Shown here: one piece after another, positions 1 to 48,569 of the stretch
Layout: the number at the start of each line of letters is the position of its first letter
How positions within the stretch are numbered: the stretch's first letter is position 1
From: Berghia stephanieae
Lineage: Eukaryota > Mollusca > Gastropoda > Nudibranchia > Aeolidiidae
DNA: 64,000 nt
Direction of reading: 5' to 3'
NCBI GenBank assembly: GCA_034508935.3
Contig: CM067444.1
Location: 61,057,218 to 61,121,217 of the forward strand
Translations under genes and position numbers: made by a program
Notes under the pieces: model-generated
What the model saw: only the letters and a program-made list of their open reading frames with translations
Told to the model about the DNA's origin: nothing
Database searches by the model: none

Positions 1-530
1 CTGTTTATAACGCTGTAACACTATCTTTATGACGTCATCTTCAAAGTAATCAATTCTCAAGGTCATTTGAGCCTTTGGAAGTTGAAATACATGACTTCCT
101 TTGAAATGGCCTTCAATGCTTTCTGCAAATTTTCTTTTTAACTATTTCAGTGCGTGGAAACGTTTTATTTATCAATGTCATTTTCGTACTTTCGAGGAGG
201 AAAAGGTCGCATATGGAAAACCCGATAAACAATGGGGAGTTATGGAGGACAGTTATTTCAGCCAATTAATTTTACAAAGGCAGTGTTTACTTTTACACAT
301 TCTCTCCTTAAAAGCAACCTTCAATGATATATTAGAAATAAGAAACAAGTTATGTGTTTAAAATTCGACAAAAACGTATTTGATTTAATATTTTTGACCC
401 TCTATTAAAATCAAACGAGTGAATTTTCTAAATTCCCGTTTTCTATCCAAAATTTGAAAAAGTTTCAACTTTGTGAAAAGTATATGATCATAACAATTTG
501 GTTGTCAGCACGGATGCAATGGAATCGATG
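1..530. other. no gene or repeat recognised
   Basis: AT-rich sequence with no open frame that reads like a protein and no repeat shared with the rest of the window. Confidence 0.5.
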
Positions 531-536
531 TATACG

Positions 537-704
537 GGTTTCGGTGGATTTCGTAAAAAAGTAATTGCTTTTTTACGAAACCCGCCAAAACCAAGTCACA
601 TGTTCACTCCCCAATGCTGTACACTTCCCTGAGTCCCAGGTTCACTCCCCACTGCTGCCTACTTCCCATAACTTTGTCGGGTTTCGGCGGGCTTCGTAAA
701 AAAG
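537..704. repeat. 25-nt-arm hairpin with nearby third copy and 28-bp direct repeat
   Basis: Arms at 537-561 and 568-592 pair with three mismatches around a 6-nt loop (taattg). A third copy of the arm motif (ggtttcggcgggcttcgt) lies at 678-704. Between them a roughly 28-bp block beginning gttcactcccc occurs twice (602-629 and 640-668). This looks like a small foldback or rearranged repeat, with no coding content. Confidence 0.6.
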
Positions 705-929
705 AAACATCGTGAAAGTAGATTGTAACATAAATTTATTCATGTGTCTCTAACAAGACCACCCAACCCATAGATGCGGGATATGTTTGTTTTCAATGAC
801 CTGGCATGAATTTCGTACTGTATGGATTTAAAAGAAATTCAGAATTAATTGGTATGTATTGTTTTCTTGAGAGATTGTGAAAGAACAAAGGTTAACAAGA
901 CGGCCTTGTCTCATTCCCATCAGGATATT

Positions 930-1120
930 AAATTCGGCAGAAAATTTTCCATGCGAATTACTTGGAAAGATAAATATTCATACATTGTTTTGAACATGTC
1001 TATTAAATTATTTGAAGTTCCATAATAAAGAGGATTTCTCAGGGGCGTTTGCATATGGAAAATGTCAAAAGCTTTCTCGAAATCTACTGAATACTGGAGC
1101 GGATATGTGATTTTGGTGTG
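930..1120 (-). mobile_element. decayed LINE reverse-transcriptase fragment
   Basis: The minus strand encodes a stretch with VDFEKAFDIFH followed by YYGTSNNLIDMFKTMYE. This matches the usual LINE RT pattern (DFEKAFDS, then LRYYGIP and a K-MYE helix) covering the first catalytic Asp region. Only about 60 codons remain and the flanks do not continue it. It is a dead non-LTR fragment whose clade cannot be assigned. Confidence 0.6.
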
Positions 1121-1496
1121 CACAGAAACTTTTAAAAATTGCAACTAGGATTGTTTTGAGTACGCTGAATTCAAAAACGGAGGAAACAAATCAATTGCTC
1201 AATACTTTCCCGCCTAAAATAAAATATTCAAAATGGCCACCATCAAAATAGGATTTATTGTAATCTAGTAGTATATGCCCCAATCTAAAAGATTCTGGTT
1301 TCTATAAACATGTTTATGAGGTCGAGAAATACAATAACCCACATTTCAAATGTATTACATTAATAGTTTCCTATCATTATATAAAAATAACACATTAAAA
1401 TGTTTTAAAATCCACAACCACCACTGTTCATCGTTCTCAACTGATTACTATGACCATGACTTTAGTACTCACTAAGGCAAATACATAAATTTAAAA

Positions 1497-1728
1497 AAAA
1501 ATCCCTTTATTCATCCCTAAGGAGACATTTTTCTTAACTTAAGGGTCTATTCCAAGGGAAGACTGGAATAACCCAGGCGTTAGCCGCAGTGTAGCGCCGC
1601 AAAGTAAGCTAAGGCTAAGTGACTTGCTCAAGGCCACACAACGCGGCGGGTAGTCGAGCTCGGTACCTTTCGGGTACGAAGCAAAGACCATACCGCTAGG
1701 CCACGCTGTCCCATAATGTTTTAACTCT
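1497..1728 (-). mobile_element. CORE-like SINE
   Basis: Read on the minus strand it carries a tRNA-like head (box-B-like ggtaccgagctcgac), then a block with gtgtggccttgagcaagtcact, then the tail gggtttattccag-type end and a poly-A/atgaataaagg terminus. The middle block resembles the CORE region of MIR-type SINEs. Related copies lie at 18044, 26795, 48870 and 61829. Confidence 0.6.
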
Positions 1729-2149
1729 TCCATAATTAGTTTCGCTGTTCTCGCCCTGGGGGAAAATATTTCGATTTTGGTTTATTGTGAAGGTTCTTAT
1801 CATTTCGAAAATCACAGCAATCTGAAGCCGTGATGTGTGACCTCACAGTTCGACCATGTAACTGCTAGTACTGAAAAACTATTATTCTGATTTATAGCTA
1901 CTTTTTTTTTTATATTGAGAAACAAAACTAACTCTTCTCAACAAAGATGATGAGTTGAACTAATAATATTATAAAAGCAAAACTTAAAGTTCAACCGACA
2001 GCATCAAGTTCACCCTGAGATATTTCCGTTTTGAGGTGATCGGTCACATTTCTGTTACAATTCGACGAAAGCCTCAAGGAAAATTGTCTAAGTAATATTT
2101 TCCCATAAAATCCACAGTGAAAGACATTAAGAAAGGAGAGAAAAAAAAG

Positions 2150-2264
<115 letters not shown>

Positions 2265-2772
2265 GAAAGTATAGATAGAGAAAAGACAAGATAAAGACAA
2301 TGTTTAAAAAACAACTCCCTGACAACTATAGTCTATGTTGTTATGTCAAGAACAGAACCCACGGCAATTCACATAGAACACAATAGGACATAAGGGTGGT
2401 AATAATTGTAATAGGGGAAAAACTTATGTGAGCCACCAAGTTGTAGGTAAGACCACTTCATCGTTCCTTGGAGTGTGTTCCATTGTTTACGCGCCCACTT
2501 CACACAAAGCGACATAAAGACATTGCACTTGTTCTCTTCTCTTCCTAATGCACAGAATGCTATGTGGTGCATACCACGCACTGCCGCGCACACTAAAAAA
2601 CGCCATTACTAAAAGCATAACAAGTGCGTCACATACTTACTAAAAATGCACCAAACTCAAACTTGACCTTTTTGGCCAGTCATTCAAAAAACCTTTAGCA
2701 ATCAAGCGTGATAAATAAATTATGACAGGGATTAACGAATCTGGTTCCAAATTGGTCGGCAAATTATTAATT

Positions 2773-3004
2773 GTTAACTGCATATTCTGGAAAAACGCGT
2801 ATTTAAAAAATTGGCCCAAAAACTCGTCCTTCAAATATCGATCGATTTAAATGACCCTCATCTTGGCAAAGACTCTGAAACCTCGCGAGGCCCCAGGTTT
2901 GAGTCTTTGCCAAGATGAGGGTTCTTTAACTCGATCGATATTTGAAGGACGAGTTTTTGGGCCATTTTTAAAAAATACACGTTTTTCCAGAGTACGCAGT
3001 TAAC
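2773..3004. mobile_element. foldback/MITE-like inverted repeat (copy 1)
   Basis: Two arms of about 110 nt pair around a short centre near 2889. Both arms contain the motif aaactcgtccttcaaatat, a GATCGAT block and the block ctcatcttggcaaagactc. The outer ends read gttaactgc on both sides. A second, diverged copy lies at 24224-24463. The structure fits a non-autonomous foldback or long-TIR MITE. No target duplication could be assigned with certainty. Confidence 0.75.
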
Positions 3005-3260
3005 TGGTTAAAGACTCCATATAATACATCTGTATCCGGGTGAAGTGAAACAAATCACCGGCTAGTTATGGCTATGCTCTCTTAACGCTAATTGGTCCGT
3101 CCATATATAGAATGAGAAATTATATAATCGTTGTGTGTATTTGTGGAGGTATTTACAGGATTTAGTGAGACAAAGGTGCTTTTGCGTCAAGGTCCTGTAG
3201 ATTTCTCGAGTCTCCGTCTTTGGTTTTGTTGCTTTTTTTAAAAACTGACATTAATTTTAT

Positions 3261-3712
3261 TTTGGTTTTAAAGGTTTTACGGCGCTTGCAACCCTTTTGG
3301 GTCATTTCAGCGCCAGTATTAAAAAAAAAAAAAAGAAAAGAAAATGGGATTAGAGAAAAAGAAAAGAAAGGTTGAAATAGAGAACAGATGTAGATTCCAA
3401 GAGCACACTATCAGTGTACTTAGTTTGAGATCGCATAAAAGTCTCATCCAGACATCAGCTCTAGACCCCATTAAGAGGAATACAATCAATCAAATGCTTA
3501 CAGAATATATCCAAAACAGAAAACATAACCAACAATTTAAAAATTACAAGGGAAAAAAATCATCTCCCAAAACCAATACTTAACATTTGACTGTTTCCCT
3601 CTCGGCTAAGAACCCCAGCAAGGACCAGGGCAAAACAATGCAATCCCCCTTCCAAGACAAAGACAGAGAACAACTCGGAAAACAGGTGACCTGCTGCCAG
3701 TGTGGGTGGTGA
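3261..3712 (+). repeat. R520 dispersed repeat, copy 1
   Basis: First of three head-to-tail copies. Landmarks in order: aaggttttacggcgcttgca, an agcgccagt block that pairs with ggcgct as a short inverted repeat, a run containing gatgtagattccaagagcac, agtctcatccagac, a segment containing tgtttccctc, and an end near a poorly conserved ccaccc. No A/B boxes, long TIRs or coding capacity are seen, so the class is unknown. Confidence 0.7.
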
Positions 3713-3734
3713 CAAATGAATCTATCAAATGAAT

Positions 3735-4250
3735 GTTTGTTTTAGTTTTTAATGGTTTTAGGGGCTTGCAACACTTGTAGATCAGTTTAGCGCCAGTAAA
3801 AAGGAAGAATATAGGGTAAAATGTCAAAAAAAATTTAAAAAATTAAATTAAAAATCAAAATTTACAATTTCAAATCTCCCAAGAAAAAGTAAGCCAAAGG
3901 GGACTGGATCAAGTATAGGGAAACAGAAGTAGATTCCAGGAGAAAACTAGCAATGTGCTTGGACTGAGATCACTTACAAGTCCCATCCAGACAAAACCAT
4001 AGGATTCCACTATAAGGAATACACTTAATTTCTTAAAAATATATTAAAAACATAAAGAATAAAACAGCGCATAACAGACTGATGATTCACAAGAAAAAAT
4101 AAATCTCCCAAAACAAACAGCATACCATTGGCCTTTCGTTCTTTGCTAAGAACTCAGGCCGGAAGACACCTTACTTCAAGACGAGGACAGAGAAAGGGAC
4201 AATAGATAAGATAGGGGAAACGGAAATGGCCCCCATCAACCACCCATGAA
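3735..4250 (+). repeat. R520 dispersed repeat, copy 2
   Basis: Same landmark order as copy 1 and about 20% diverged by eye. The start is tttttaatggttttaggggc and the end is near caaccacccatg. It is directly adjacent to copies 1 and 3 in the same orientation. Confidence 0.7.
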
Positions 4251-4280
4251 TGGTAAAAGACTTTGATAAACACAATTATT

Positions 4281-4848
4281 TTTTGTTCTTATTTGTTTTC
4301 AAGGGTTGTACTGCCCTTGAGGCACGTTTAGATAATTTCAGCGTCAGAAAAAAAAAAAAGAAAATGGGATAGTCAAAAAAGTATAGATTTACAATTACTT
4401 ATACTTATATTATAAGCAAACCAGAAAAAGGAAGACAAAGGGGAATGGCTCAAATAGGGAACAGATGTAGATTCCAAGAGCACATTATTAGTTTACTTCA
4501 CTTGAGATCATCTAAATGTCTTGTCCAGACATAAGCACAGGTTCCCACTAAGATGAACACACTCAAATGTTTATAAACAATTATGTATTCAAAGAAAAGA
4601 AAAAATTATAATTGTACATAACAAAGAGATGATTTACAAGGAAAAAAATATCATCCCCCAAAACTATAACTATACATTTGACTATTTCCCTCCCAGCCAT
4701 GGACTTCGACCAGGGCCAAAACAAAACCAAGTAATCTCATTCAAAGACATAGACCGAAAGCAAGTTGGAAAATAGATATAGGGGGATATAAGACACAGAC
4801 AGGGTTCTCCACTATGGGAGGTCAAAAGACCCCACCCATATCAACACA
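4281..4848 (+). repeat. R520 dispersed repeat, copy 3
   Basis: Third head-to-tail copy. It ends in the motif actatgggaggtcaaaagac followed by cccaccca, the unit that is amplified at 6636-7118. Confidence 0.7.
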
Positions 4849-5054
4849 ACAAGTAAGATATGAAACAACAAACTGGTCAGACTTTTAACAAATATCAAAT
4901 AATTTATTTTGATTCATTTCATTTCATATTGTATTATATCTCCTTTTTTTTGGGAGATAAGAGAGAGTAAAAATGTTGAATACCAAATTCTTCCTTAGAA
5001 TATTACAATATTTACACTTGGGCATCGTCTGGTTATTAGTATTGACAAGAAATA

Positions 5055-5200
5055 AGAGGAAAATGCAGATACCCAATCACTGCTGGGTGGACTGGGGGGT
5101 CTGAAAAAAATAATCTTGACTGCACCCGGGATCGATCTCGGTCCCTTTACTTTGCATGTGTAGCGAATGCTCTACCAACCGAGCCATCTGGATATTGGGA
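5055..5200 (-). mobile_element. SINE-A (tRNA-derived) copy
   Basis: On the minus strand: box A (ggctcggttggtagagc) followed by a box-B-like gagatcgatcccgggtgcag, then the family body (tttctgacccccc, cagcagtgattgggta). It is truncated before the usual tail. Confidence 0.7.
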
Positions 5201-5444
5201 AACCCCACTGTAAATTATCTCAAACTTCCACTTTAAATCAAACAACTTTCAGTACACGGAATAGAAGCTCCAACTTCATTCATAAGAATAATTGATGTGG
5301 ATGTTTCGGATTTCCCCCTTGTCAACAAAGCGGACATCAAATAAGACATGAATGACATTGAATCATTCTGCAAGTTGTTAAAGAGGAGAGCTTGGTATGT
5401 TTGCACTGTTTTCTTTGTTAATTTATATATTTTAAAAGTAGTCC

Positions 5445-5690
5445 CGTCAGTCATAAGGCTCATGGATCTGGAGTTTATTCTGGTTTCTATAGCCCAAAAT
5501 GACAATAGCAATTGTTTGCTACCCTTTGGATAGGATGCAATTCTATCCCAAAGTACTTTCCACCAGATCTAACGCACCCAGCTATTGCTGGATTTGACAA
5601 GGGAGGGGTGGGGGGATCGATTTCAGCCCCTTTACATGTAAAGCAAGTGCTCTACCAACTGAGTTATTGAGACCCCCCCCATTGTTAATT
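5445..5690 (-). mobile_element. SINE-A (tRNA-derived) copy with full tail
   Basis: The minus strand reads through the box A region actcagttggtagagcac, the body, and the tail that includes caaagggtagcaaacaattg and ggataaactccag-like sequence. The run of eight C at 5674-5681 on the plus strand follows the tRNA-like 5' end. Confidence 0.7.
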
Positions 5691-5934
5691 AAACCCAAGC
5701 GTACAGTCTACTTCATTACAATATTTTCAATTGAGCTTCGAGCAACAACAATTGCACCATTCAGAGATATTTTAAAAAGTCGTCTCCCATAAAAAGAAAC
5801 AACCACCTGAATGCATCTCTAAGCACAAAAGATCTTGGTCAGGGCCTTGGCAAAAAACCCTGATTCCAGTTCTACTACCACTGAAATAACAATGAATAAA
5901 GATGCTAAGCATTTAGGTAAAATACTCACAGCAT

Positions 5935-6090
5935 CTGCCAGCTGGATATAACATACCAACACGCAAATCTATGTGTAACCTTAAATTTGTACAGTCTGAT
6001 TTATATAATTTATCGAGAACTAATAAGTAAAATGGCTGTCTACAAACAATAACAAAGAGCTTAGTGACGTCAATTTCATTCCTTCTATAC
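5935..6090 (+). repeat. R5 dispersed repeat
   Basis: Shares a block (ccagctgga, aacacgcaaatctatgtgta, tagtctgatt-like, then caataacaaagagcttagtga) with 8022-8170 and 31297-31490. All three copies have the same orientation. Class unknown, non-coding. Confidence 0.55.
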
Positions 6091-6394
6091 GGGGATAGAT
6101 GTTAGAGGAAAAGTGGACCAATCAAGAATACCCCAATTAATGAGGTGGACCACTTTATCTCTTACAAGTCATACTCTCATTTCAAATGATCTAGATTTGA
6201 ATTATAAACTTTTCTTATCAGCTGCAGCTTTCACAAAGGACACATTACATCCACTATAACATAACAAAATAGCAGATGTATAACATGAATCGTTCTGAAC
6301 TTACACGGAATAAAGAGAAAAGAAATAATAAATAGACAACAATGATGATGATGATGGTGGTGATGGTGATGTTGATGATGACGATATATACAAC

Positions 6395-6635
6395 ACTAAT
6401 ACCTTAAATAGTACATTACAGAGAGATGATTTACAAAGAAAATTGTTCAATCGAATCAAAACAAAACAAAAAAAGAAAAGAAAAAGAAACTGTACAGTTG
6501 GCTGCTTCCCTCTCAGCTAAGAATACTCGCCAGGTTCAGGAAGAAAAAAAACTGAGCAATCTCAATCCAGAACAAGGGCGGAGAAAAACAAGGAAAGGCT
6601 AAATAAATGTAGGGCGATAGAAGACACAGCAAGAG
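6395..6635 (+). repeat. R520, partial 3' half
   Basis: Begins in the middle of the family (gtacattacagagagatgat) and runs through ttccctctcagctaagaata and gatagaagacacagcaagag into the amplified tail at 6636. Confidence 0.7.
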
Positions 6636-7118
6636 TGACCTCTTTGCCCACCATGGGAGGTCAGTCACAGGACCCCACCAGCGAGTGACCTCTTTGCCAA
6701 CCATGAGAAGTCAAATTACCCCACCCAGGGAGTGACCTCTTTGCCCACCATGGGAGGTCAAAAGACCCCACCCAGGGAGTGACCTCTTTGCCACCATGGG
6801 AGGTCAGTCAAAAGACTCCACCCAGGGAGTGACCTCTTTGCCCACCATGGGAGGTCAAAAGACCACCACCAGGGAGTGACCTCTTTGCCAACCATGGGAG
6901 GTCAAAAGACCCCCACCAGGGAGTGACCTCTTTGCCCACCATGGGAGGTCAAAAGACCCCACCCAGGGAGTGACCTCTTTGCCCACCATGGGAGGTCAGT
7001 CAAAAGACCCCACCAAGGGAGTAACCTCTTTGCCCACCATGGGAGGTCAGTCAAAAACCCCACCCAGGGAGTGACCTCTTTGCCCAGCATGGGAGGTCAA
7101 AAGACCCCAGCAAGGAGT
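6636..7118. repeat. minisatellite, about 10 units of 45-52 bp
   Basis: Ten successive units each start g-t-g-a-c-c-t-c-t-t-t-g-c-c and contain accatgggaggtc and caaaagaccccaccc. Units begin near 6636, 6685, 6731, 6778, 6828, 6877, 6923, 6968, 7020 and 7070. The unit equals the single terminal motif of R520 copies elsewhere. It lies about 190 bp beyond the MED14 stop, so it may fall within the MED14 3' UTR. The Trp-rich frame on the minus strand is a by-product. Confidence 0.9.
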
Positions 7119-7306
7119 ATATCTTTGCCCGCCATTTTGGTGGTCTGATTTTATGGGATGGTTTTTTTTCTTTCTTGTATTTTTCTTTCTTTCTTTGTCT
7201 GGCACCTTTCATAAACACTTTTCCAGATCGTTATCTTACATTTCAAAAGATCACTGTATATTGAAAATACATTTCTCCTAACCAAGTTACAGGTTACATT
7301 CCAACC

Positions 7307-44567
<37,261 letters not shown>

Positions 44568-44606
44568 TGTGATGTGTTAAGTATCCAATCCTATTTCACT
44601 CTTGAT
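44568..44606 (-). other. MED14 5' UTR part of exon 1
   Basis: The minus strand has an acceptor ctctcttttag ending at 44607, so the coding start is preceded by 39 nt of 5' UTR and by at least one upstream non-coding exon that I could not place. Confidence 0.6.
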
Positions 44607-44719
44607 CTAAAAGAGAGAAAAGCATGAAATGATAAACAAAAAAAATTCTCTAAATCTAATTAAACCCCTCAACCTTTACCCCCACCATCTTAATTTCTTC
44701 GAAAGTCTCTGAAACTTTA

Positions 44720-44850
44720 TTGATCATGATCAATACCAAGCTGCTAGAACTAGAAGCTGTGGACTGTAAAAAAGGTAATAAACAAAAATGAATACAGCTT
44801 CAAAAAAGATAAAAATACCAAACACGGAACATTTGGGGCTCAAAACTGTT
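44720..44850 (+). repeat. FB-3 foldback half-copy
   Basis: Contains agctgctagaactagaagct, gtggactgtaaaa and ataccaaacacggaacattt. Confidence 0.6.
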
Positions 44851-44974
44851 AAATTTGGGATCATCCATTGTAAAGGATAATGATAAGTAGCTTATGAAAT
44901 TCTTAATATCATATAAGAGAATATCATGTTTTTATTTCAAATTCCATGCTTTTCCCCTCTGTGCCAAATTCACC

Positions 44975-45290
44975 ATTCATTTATGTGATACAGTGTTTCG
45001 TTTCATCACAAAACCAAGTGATATTGAGTCATGGTCTGTGACTGGATGGGTGACAGTAATCGTGGAAAATTTTGGCCCTGATGTCATGTCCTTTGGTAAG
45101 GCACATTACACACATTACCCCATTCGACCCAGGTGTGAGTACCTACTTGGCTATATGCAGTGATGGGTATTAATAATGTTAGTACAAAAAGGACGCTTAA
45201 TCGGTAGCCGGTAATGTCTGATATGGAAATATATTCCATATATTATATGGACTGCTGGGTGAATAAATAAAACATTGTGAAGCGCATAGA
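44975..45290 (+). mobile_element. SINE with 5S-rRNA-like or tRNA-like head
   Basis: ggtctgtgactggatgggtg plus acag resembles the 3' third of 5S rRNA (ttggatgggagaccg), followed by a tcctttggtaaggcacatta core and a tail with gtgaagcgcatagagcatg. The 5S assignment rests on one short block. Confidence 0.4.
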
Positions 45291-46510
45291 GCATGAAAAA
45301 TCAATGGAAACGCACTCTATAAAGGTTCTTTTTATTAATTTGTTCATTACAATTATGATCCCAATGTACTGTACTGAGCTACCCTCCTCCTATCGCATCC
45401 CATCATTTTATTTGAGATGTTTCAAATCTAACAACACGCTTGTCAATTTCATTCATAAAATTCCCATAATATACATTTATGGAGTTTTTCTTGCGTTTTA
45501 TTTATTTTTAAAAAATCATTTGACGATTGGCCAATTTTATTGTCAAGGTCTTAGAAAATCACTATCTTTTCTTTTTTTTAGACATTTCTCTTTTGAAAAG
45601 CAAAAAAATAATACTACTTCTCTGGCTATCAAAGCATCGTTAAAAAAACAGAACTTTTACTTTTAGTAGTAAAAAAGGAAGGACTTTGGTAGTTCCACAG
45701 CACGCCTAAATAGGGGAACATTTTTTGTTGTCAAGGAACCCCCTGAACCCACCCCCCCTCCTTTTTTTTACCAGGGGGGGGGAACCCTCAACCCTAACTA
45801 AAGATGCTATTGCTATACACTTTTGCGATCACTTGCAAAATCGAAACTGATGGGAAACAGTAAGTAAGAATGGCGTGAGCCGGAGTTTTAAACAACATCC
45901 AACTCAGCAAATTGTTTTTTTTTAAATTAGAAAAATCACACCACTTATTATAAAAATGAAACTTAACTCTCACTAAATTAAATCACTAAATAATAAATAG
46001 TAATATATATTGGAATATAAAAACTTATTGAAAGTCCATAATGGCTAAAAGATTACTAATATAGGTGTTGTGAAACTACAGGAGTCCTCCTGTGTAAAAA
46101 TACAATTAATTACTCCGCTTGGAAGAAGGAGTACTCCATTTAGTTGTTTTTTTTGTGTGGGACGGTAGGTTGTGATTTTTCTTCACTGACTTTTAATTTT
46201 AAGGCCGGAACACTCAGGAAAATAAACTTGAACTCAATTTCTCAGAATGGTCGGCTAGCCTCCATTAGCTGATGGGTTACGAATGCGACGTTGATGCAAA
46301 AGCAAATTCTCAAACTCAAACAGAGTGGACAGGGAATTCTCACGAATCATCAAGCTAGGGTTTTTAAGGCACATTGTTGTATTTATTATCAAAAAGTTGT
46401 GCTATCGCGAATACTCCATGGCATTCACTTTTGCACTTCTCACTGCACGGTCAAAGATAGAACAGAAGTAAACCTAAATAACAAAGCCAAAGTCTCAAGA
46501 CGGGAACAGA
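45291..46510. other. no gene recognised
   Basis: AT-rich DNA. The 129-codon open frame at 45277-45666 has low-complexity Phe/Ile/Lys content and no family features. A MED14 first exon or promoter may lie here, but no signal allows placing it. Confidence 0.4.
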
Positions 46511-46527
46511 GGTTGAAAGTGAAAGAC

Positions 46528-47471
46528 ATCATCATCATCATTGCCTTTTTCACCCTGGGTCAGGGTATAGGCCACAGACAAACAGTTTCCATCCTTCTCT
46601 ATCCTGAGCCAACTTTTTTATCTCATTCCAGGTCTTACCACTTCTCTGTATATCAGCTTCTTTAATTCTTCTCCATGTTCCTCGTGGCCTTCCCCTTGAT
46701 CTTCTGCCCTGAGGGTTCCAGTCCAATACTTTCTTTGTTATAGTTGAGTCATTCTTTCTAAGCGTGTGTCCAATCCACCTCCATCGTCTTCTTCCTATAT
46801 CCTCTCCCACTGGTTTCTGCTGTGTTCTTTTCCATACTTCTTCATTTTTTATTCTATCCATCCATTTTATTCTGAGTAGCTTACGCATGCACCTGTTTAC
46901 GAAAATCTGTACCCTCCTTATACATGCCTGTGATGCGTTCCAAGTTTCACATCCATACAGTAGGACAGACTTCACGTTTGAGTTGAAAAGTCTTAGCTTT
47001 AGTTGAAGGGAGATATCTTTAGTTCTCCAAACTCTGTTCAAAGATGTGAATGCAGCCTGTGCCTTTCCTATTCGTGCTTTCACCTCTGCTTCCGTGCCTC
47101 CATCCTTGTCAATTATACTTCCGAGATAGCAGAAAGTGTCTATATCTTCGAGTTCCTGATCTTTTACTTTGATCTGCTCCCTTTGACGCGTACCTATCCT
47201 CAAGACCTTTGACTTTGCAGGGTGAATTCTTAGACCAATTGATTCCGACAGGCTGTTTATAATTGTGGTTTTTGCTTGCATCTGGTCCTGGGTGTGGGAC
47301 AAAAGAGCCAGATCATCTGCAAAATCCAGATCATCCAACTGTGTCCAGGGGTCCACTGTATCCCATTTCTTCTCCCTTTGGAGGTTTCCTTCATTAGCCA
47401 ATCAATGGCAAGGATGAACAGGAATGGAGAGAGCAAGCATCCCTGCTTGACACCAGTCTTAATTTCAAAGC
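46528..47471 (-). mobile_element. 5'-truncated LINE with perfect 13-bp target-site duplication (RTE-like)
   Basis: An open frame of about 280 codons (stop at 46550) contains the RT motif LDFADDLALLSH, then FCYLGSIIDKDG, LLYGCETW, RRWRWIGHTLRK and NPQGRRSRGRPRGTWRR. Upstream codons in another frame (KTGVKQGCLLSPFLFILAID) show the preceding RT block, so there is one frame change near 47400. gaaagtgaaagac borders both sides (46515-46527 and 47472-47484). The 3' end has a very short UTR and a (GAT)n tail, as in RTE-type LINEs. Young, dead-on-arrival copy. Confidence 0.88.
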
Positions 47472-47489
47472 GAAAGTGAAAGACAGGAT

Positions 47490-48565
47490 AAGCACAAACT
47501 CAAGAAGTCTAAATTCTAAACAGAACGTTGGGAATAAACGACAGGACAGGGCCCTAACAAGTTCAACAAGCGCTGGAAAAAGAAAACTAAAAAAATGCAT
47601 GGCATACCCATTCACCCTTCAAATAGAACACTCTCGCAAATAACCAAAAAAGTCTTGAGAACGGAAACCGTTGGGAGAAATAGAGATCACAAGGCACAAC
47701 AAGTTTATTTCCCCGAACATTCGGAGAAATAGATTAATAGATAGATAGTCACTTCGTAATTTTAATGCCAAATTAATGTGTTTTTATGAGTATTATGTGC
47801 AGTGTTTAAACAAGTTTAAGTTTACAATGTAGTTATACCCTACAAACTGTGGGGTGAGCCTCGACAATATTGGAGGATTCCACAAGAAAGAAGAAGACGC
47901 TATCTATCGATAATAGGTAAACAATAGAAAAATATTATCTAAATACAAAACTACGTCTACACAACGGTAACATTAAAATATGACATTTACATTAATAATT
48001 AATTTAATGCTGTGGCACATAGCACGGGAGGCCTTAAGGCCTCTCCATAACACTATTACCAATAATAAATTGCGCTTCACGATCTTTTACAACAGTCCAA
48101 ATAGGATAATCCTAAAAATACAGTTGTTCGTTTGTTTTTGTTTTCTTCTTTTCACTTTCACCGGAACCGGTCTAGACCAAATAAAATGTCTCAATACAAA
48201 ATCTTCGTAGGGATCTACCACAAAGTGTTAGCTCGCCAACTTCTTTAGATGACCAAACACGGGATGATAATATCTTTATCCTATCTTTCCTTTTCGTTTT
48301 TATTCCCGGCGTTTTCCCCCATTTCTTATCATTGATGTAAATGATTTTCCCTTCCAAGACTATTTTTCCTATCTATCTCTTTTATCTTAATTCTCTCATC
48401 TCAAATTTATAGTTGTCCATTGCACTGTTTCTGCATGTTCTCTCCGGGCGGTCTTATTCTTAACTGTAATGATGTATATTTATATTGAGTATACCTTGTA
48501 AAATATGCTATAAAACAAACTAAATTCTTCTTTTTTTGAGATTTAAAATTAGGATAACACTTTTT
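47490..48565. other. no gene recognised
   Basis: No coding frame or known repeat is visible. A few aga-ta simple repeats only. Confidence 0.4.
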
Positions 48566-48569
48566 TAAT

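Noticed and set aside
6902-7090. Trp-rich repeat protein
   Set aside because: It is a reading of the minisatellite; the unit lengths are not multiples of three throughout.
6636-7118. CRISPR array
   Set aside because: Unit is repeated without unique spacers, in an animal genome, and derives from R520.
45277-45666. 129-codon frame as a gene
   Set aside because: Low-complexity Phe/Ile/Lys content, no family features, no splice or poly(A) context.
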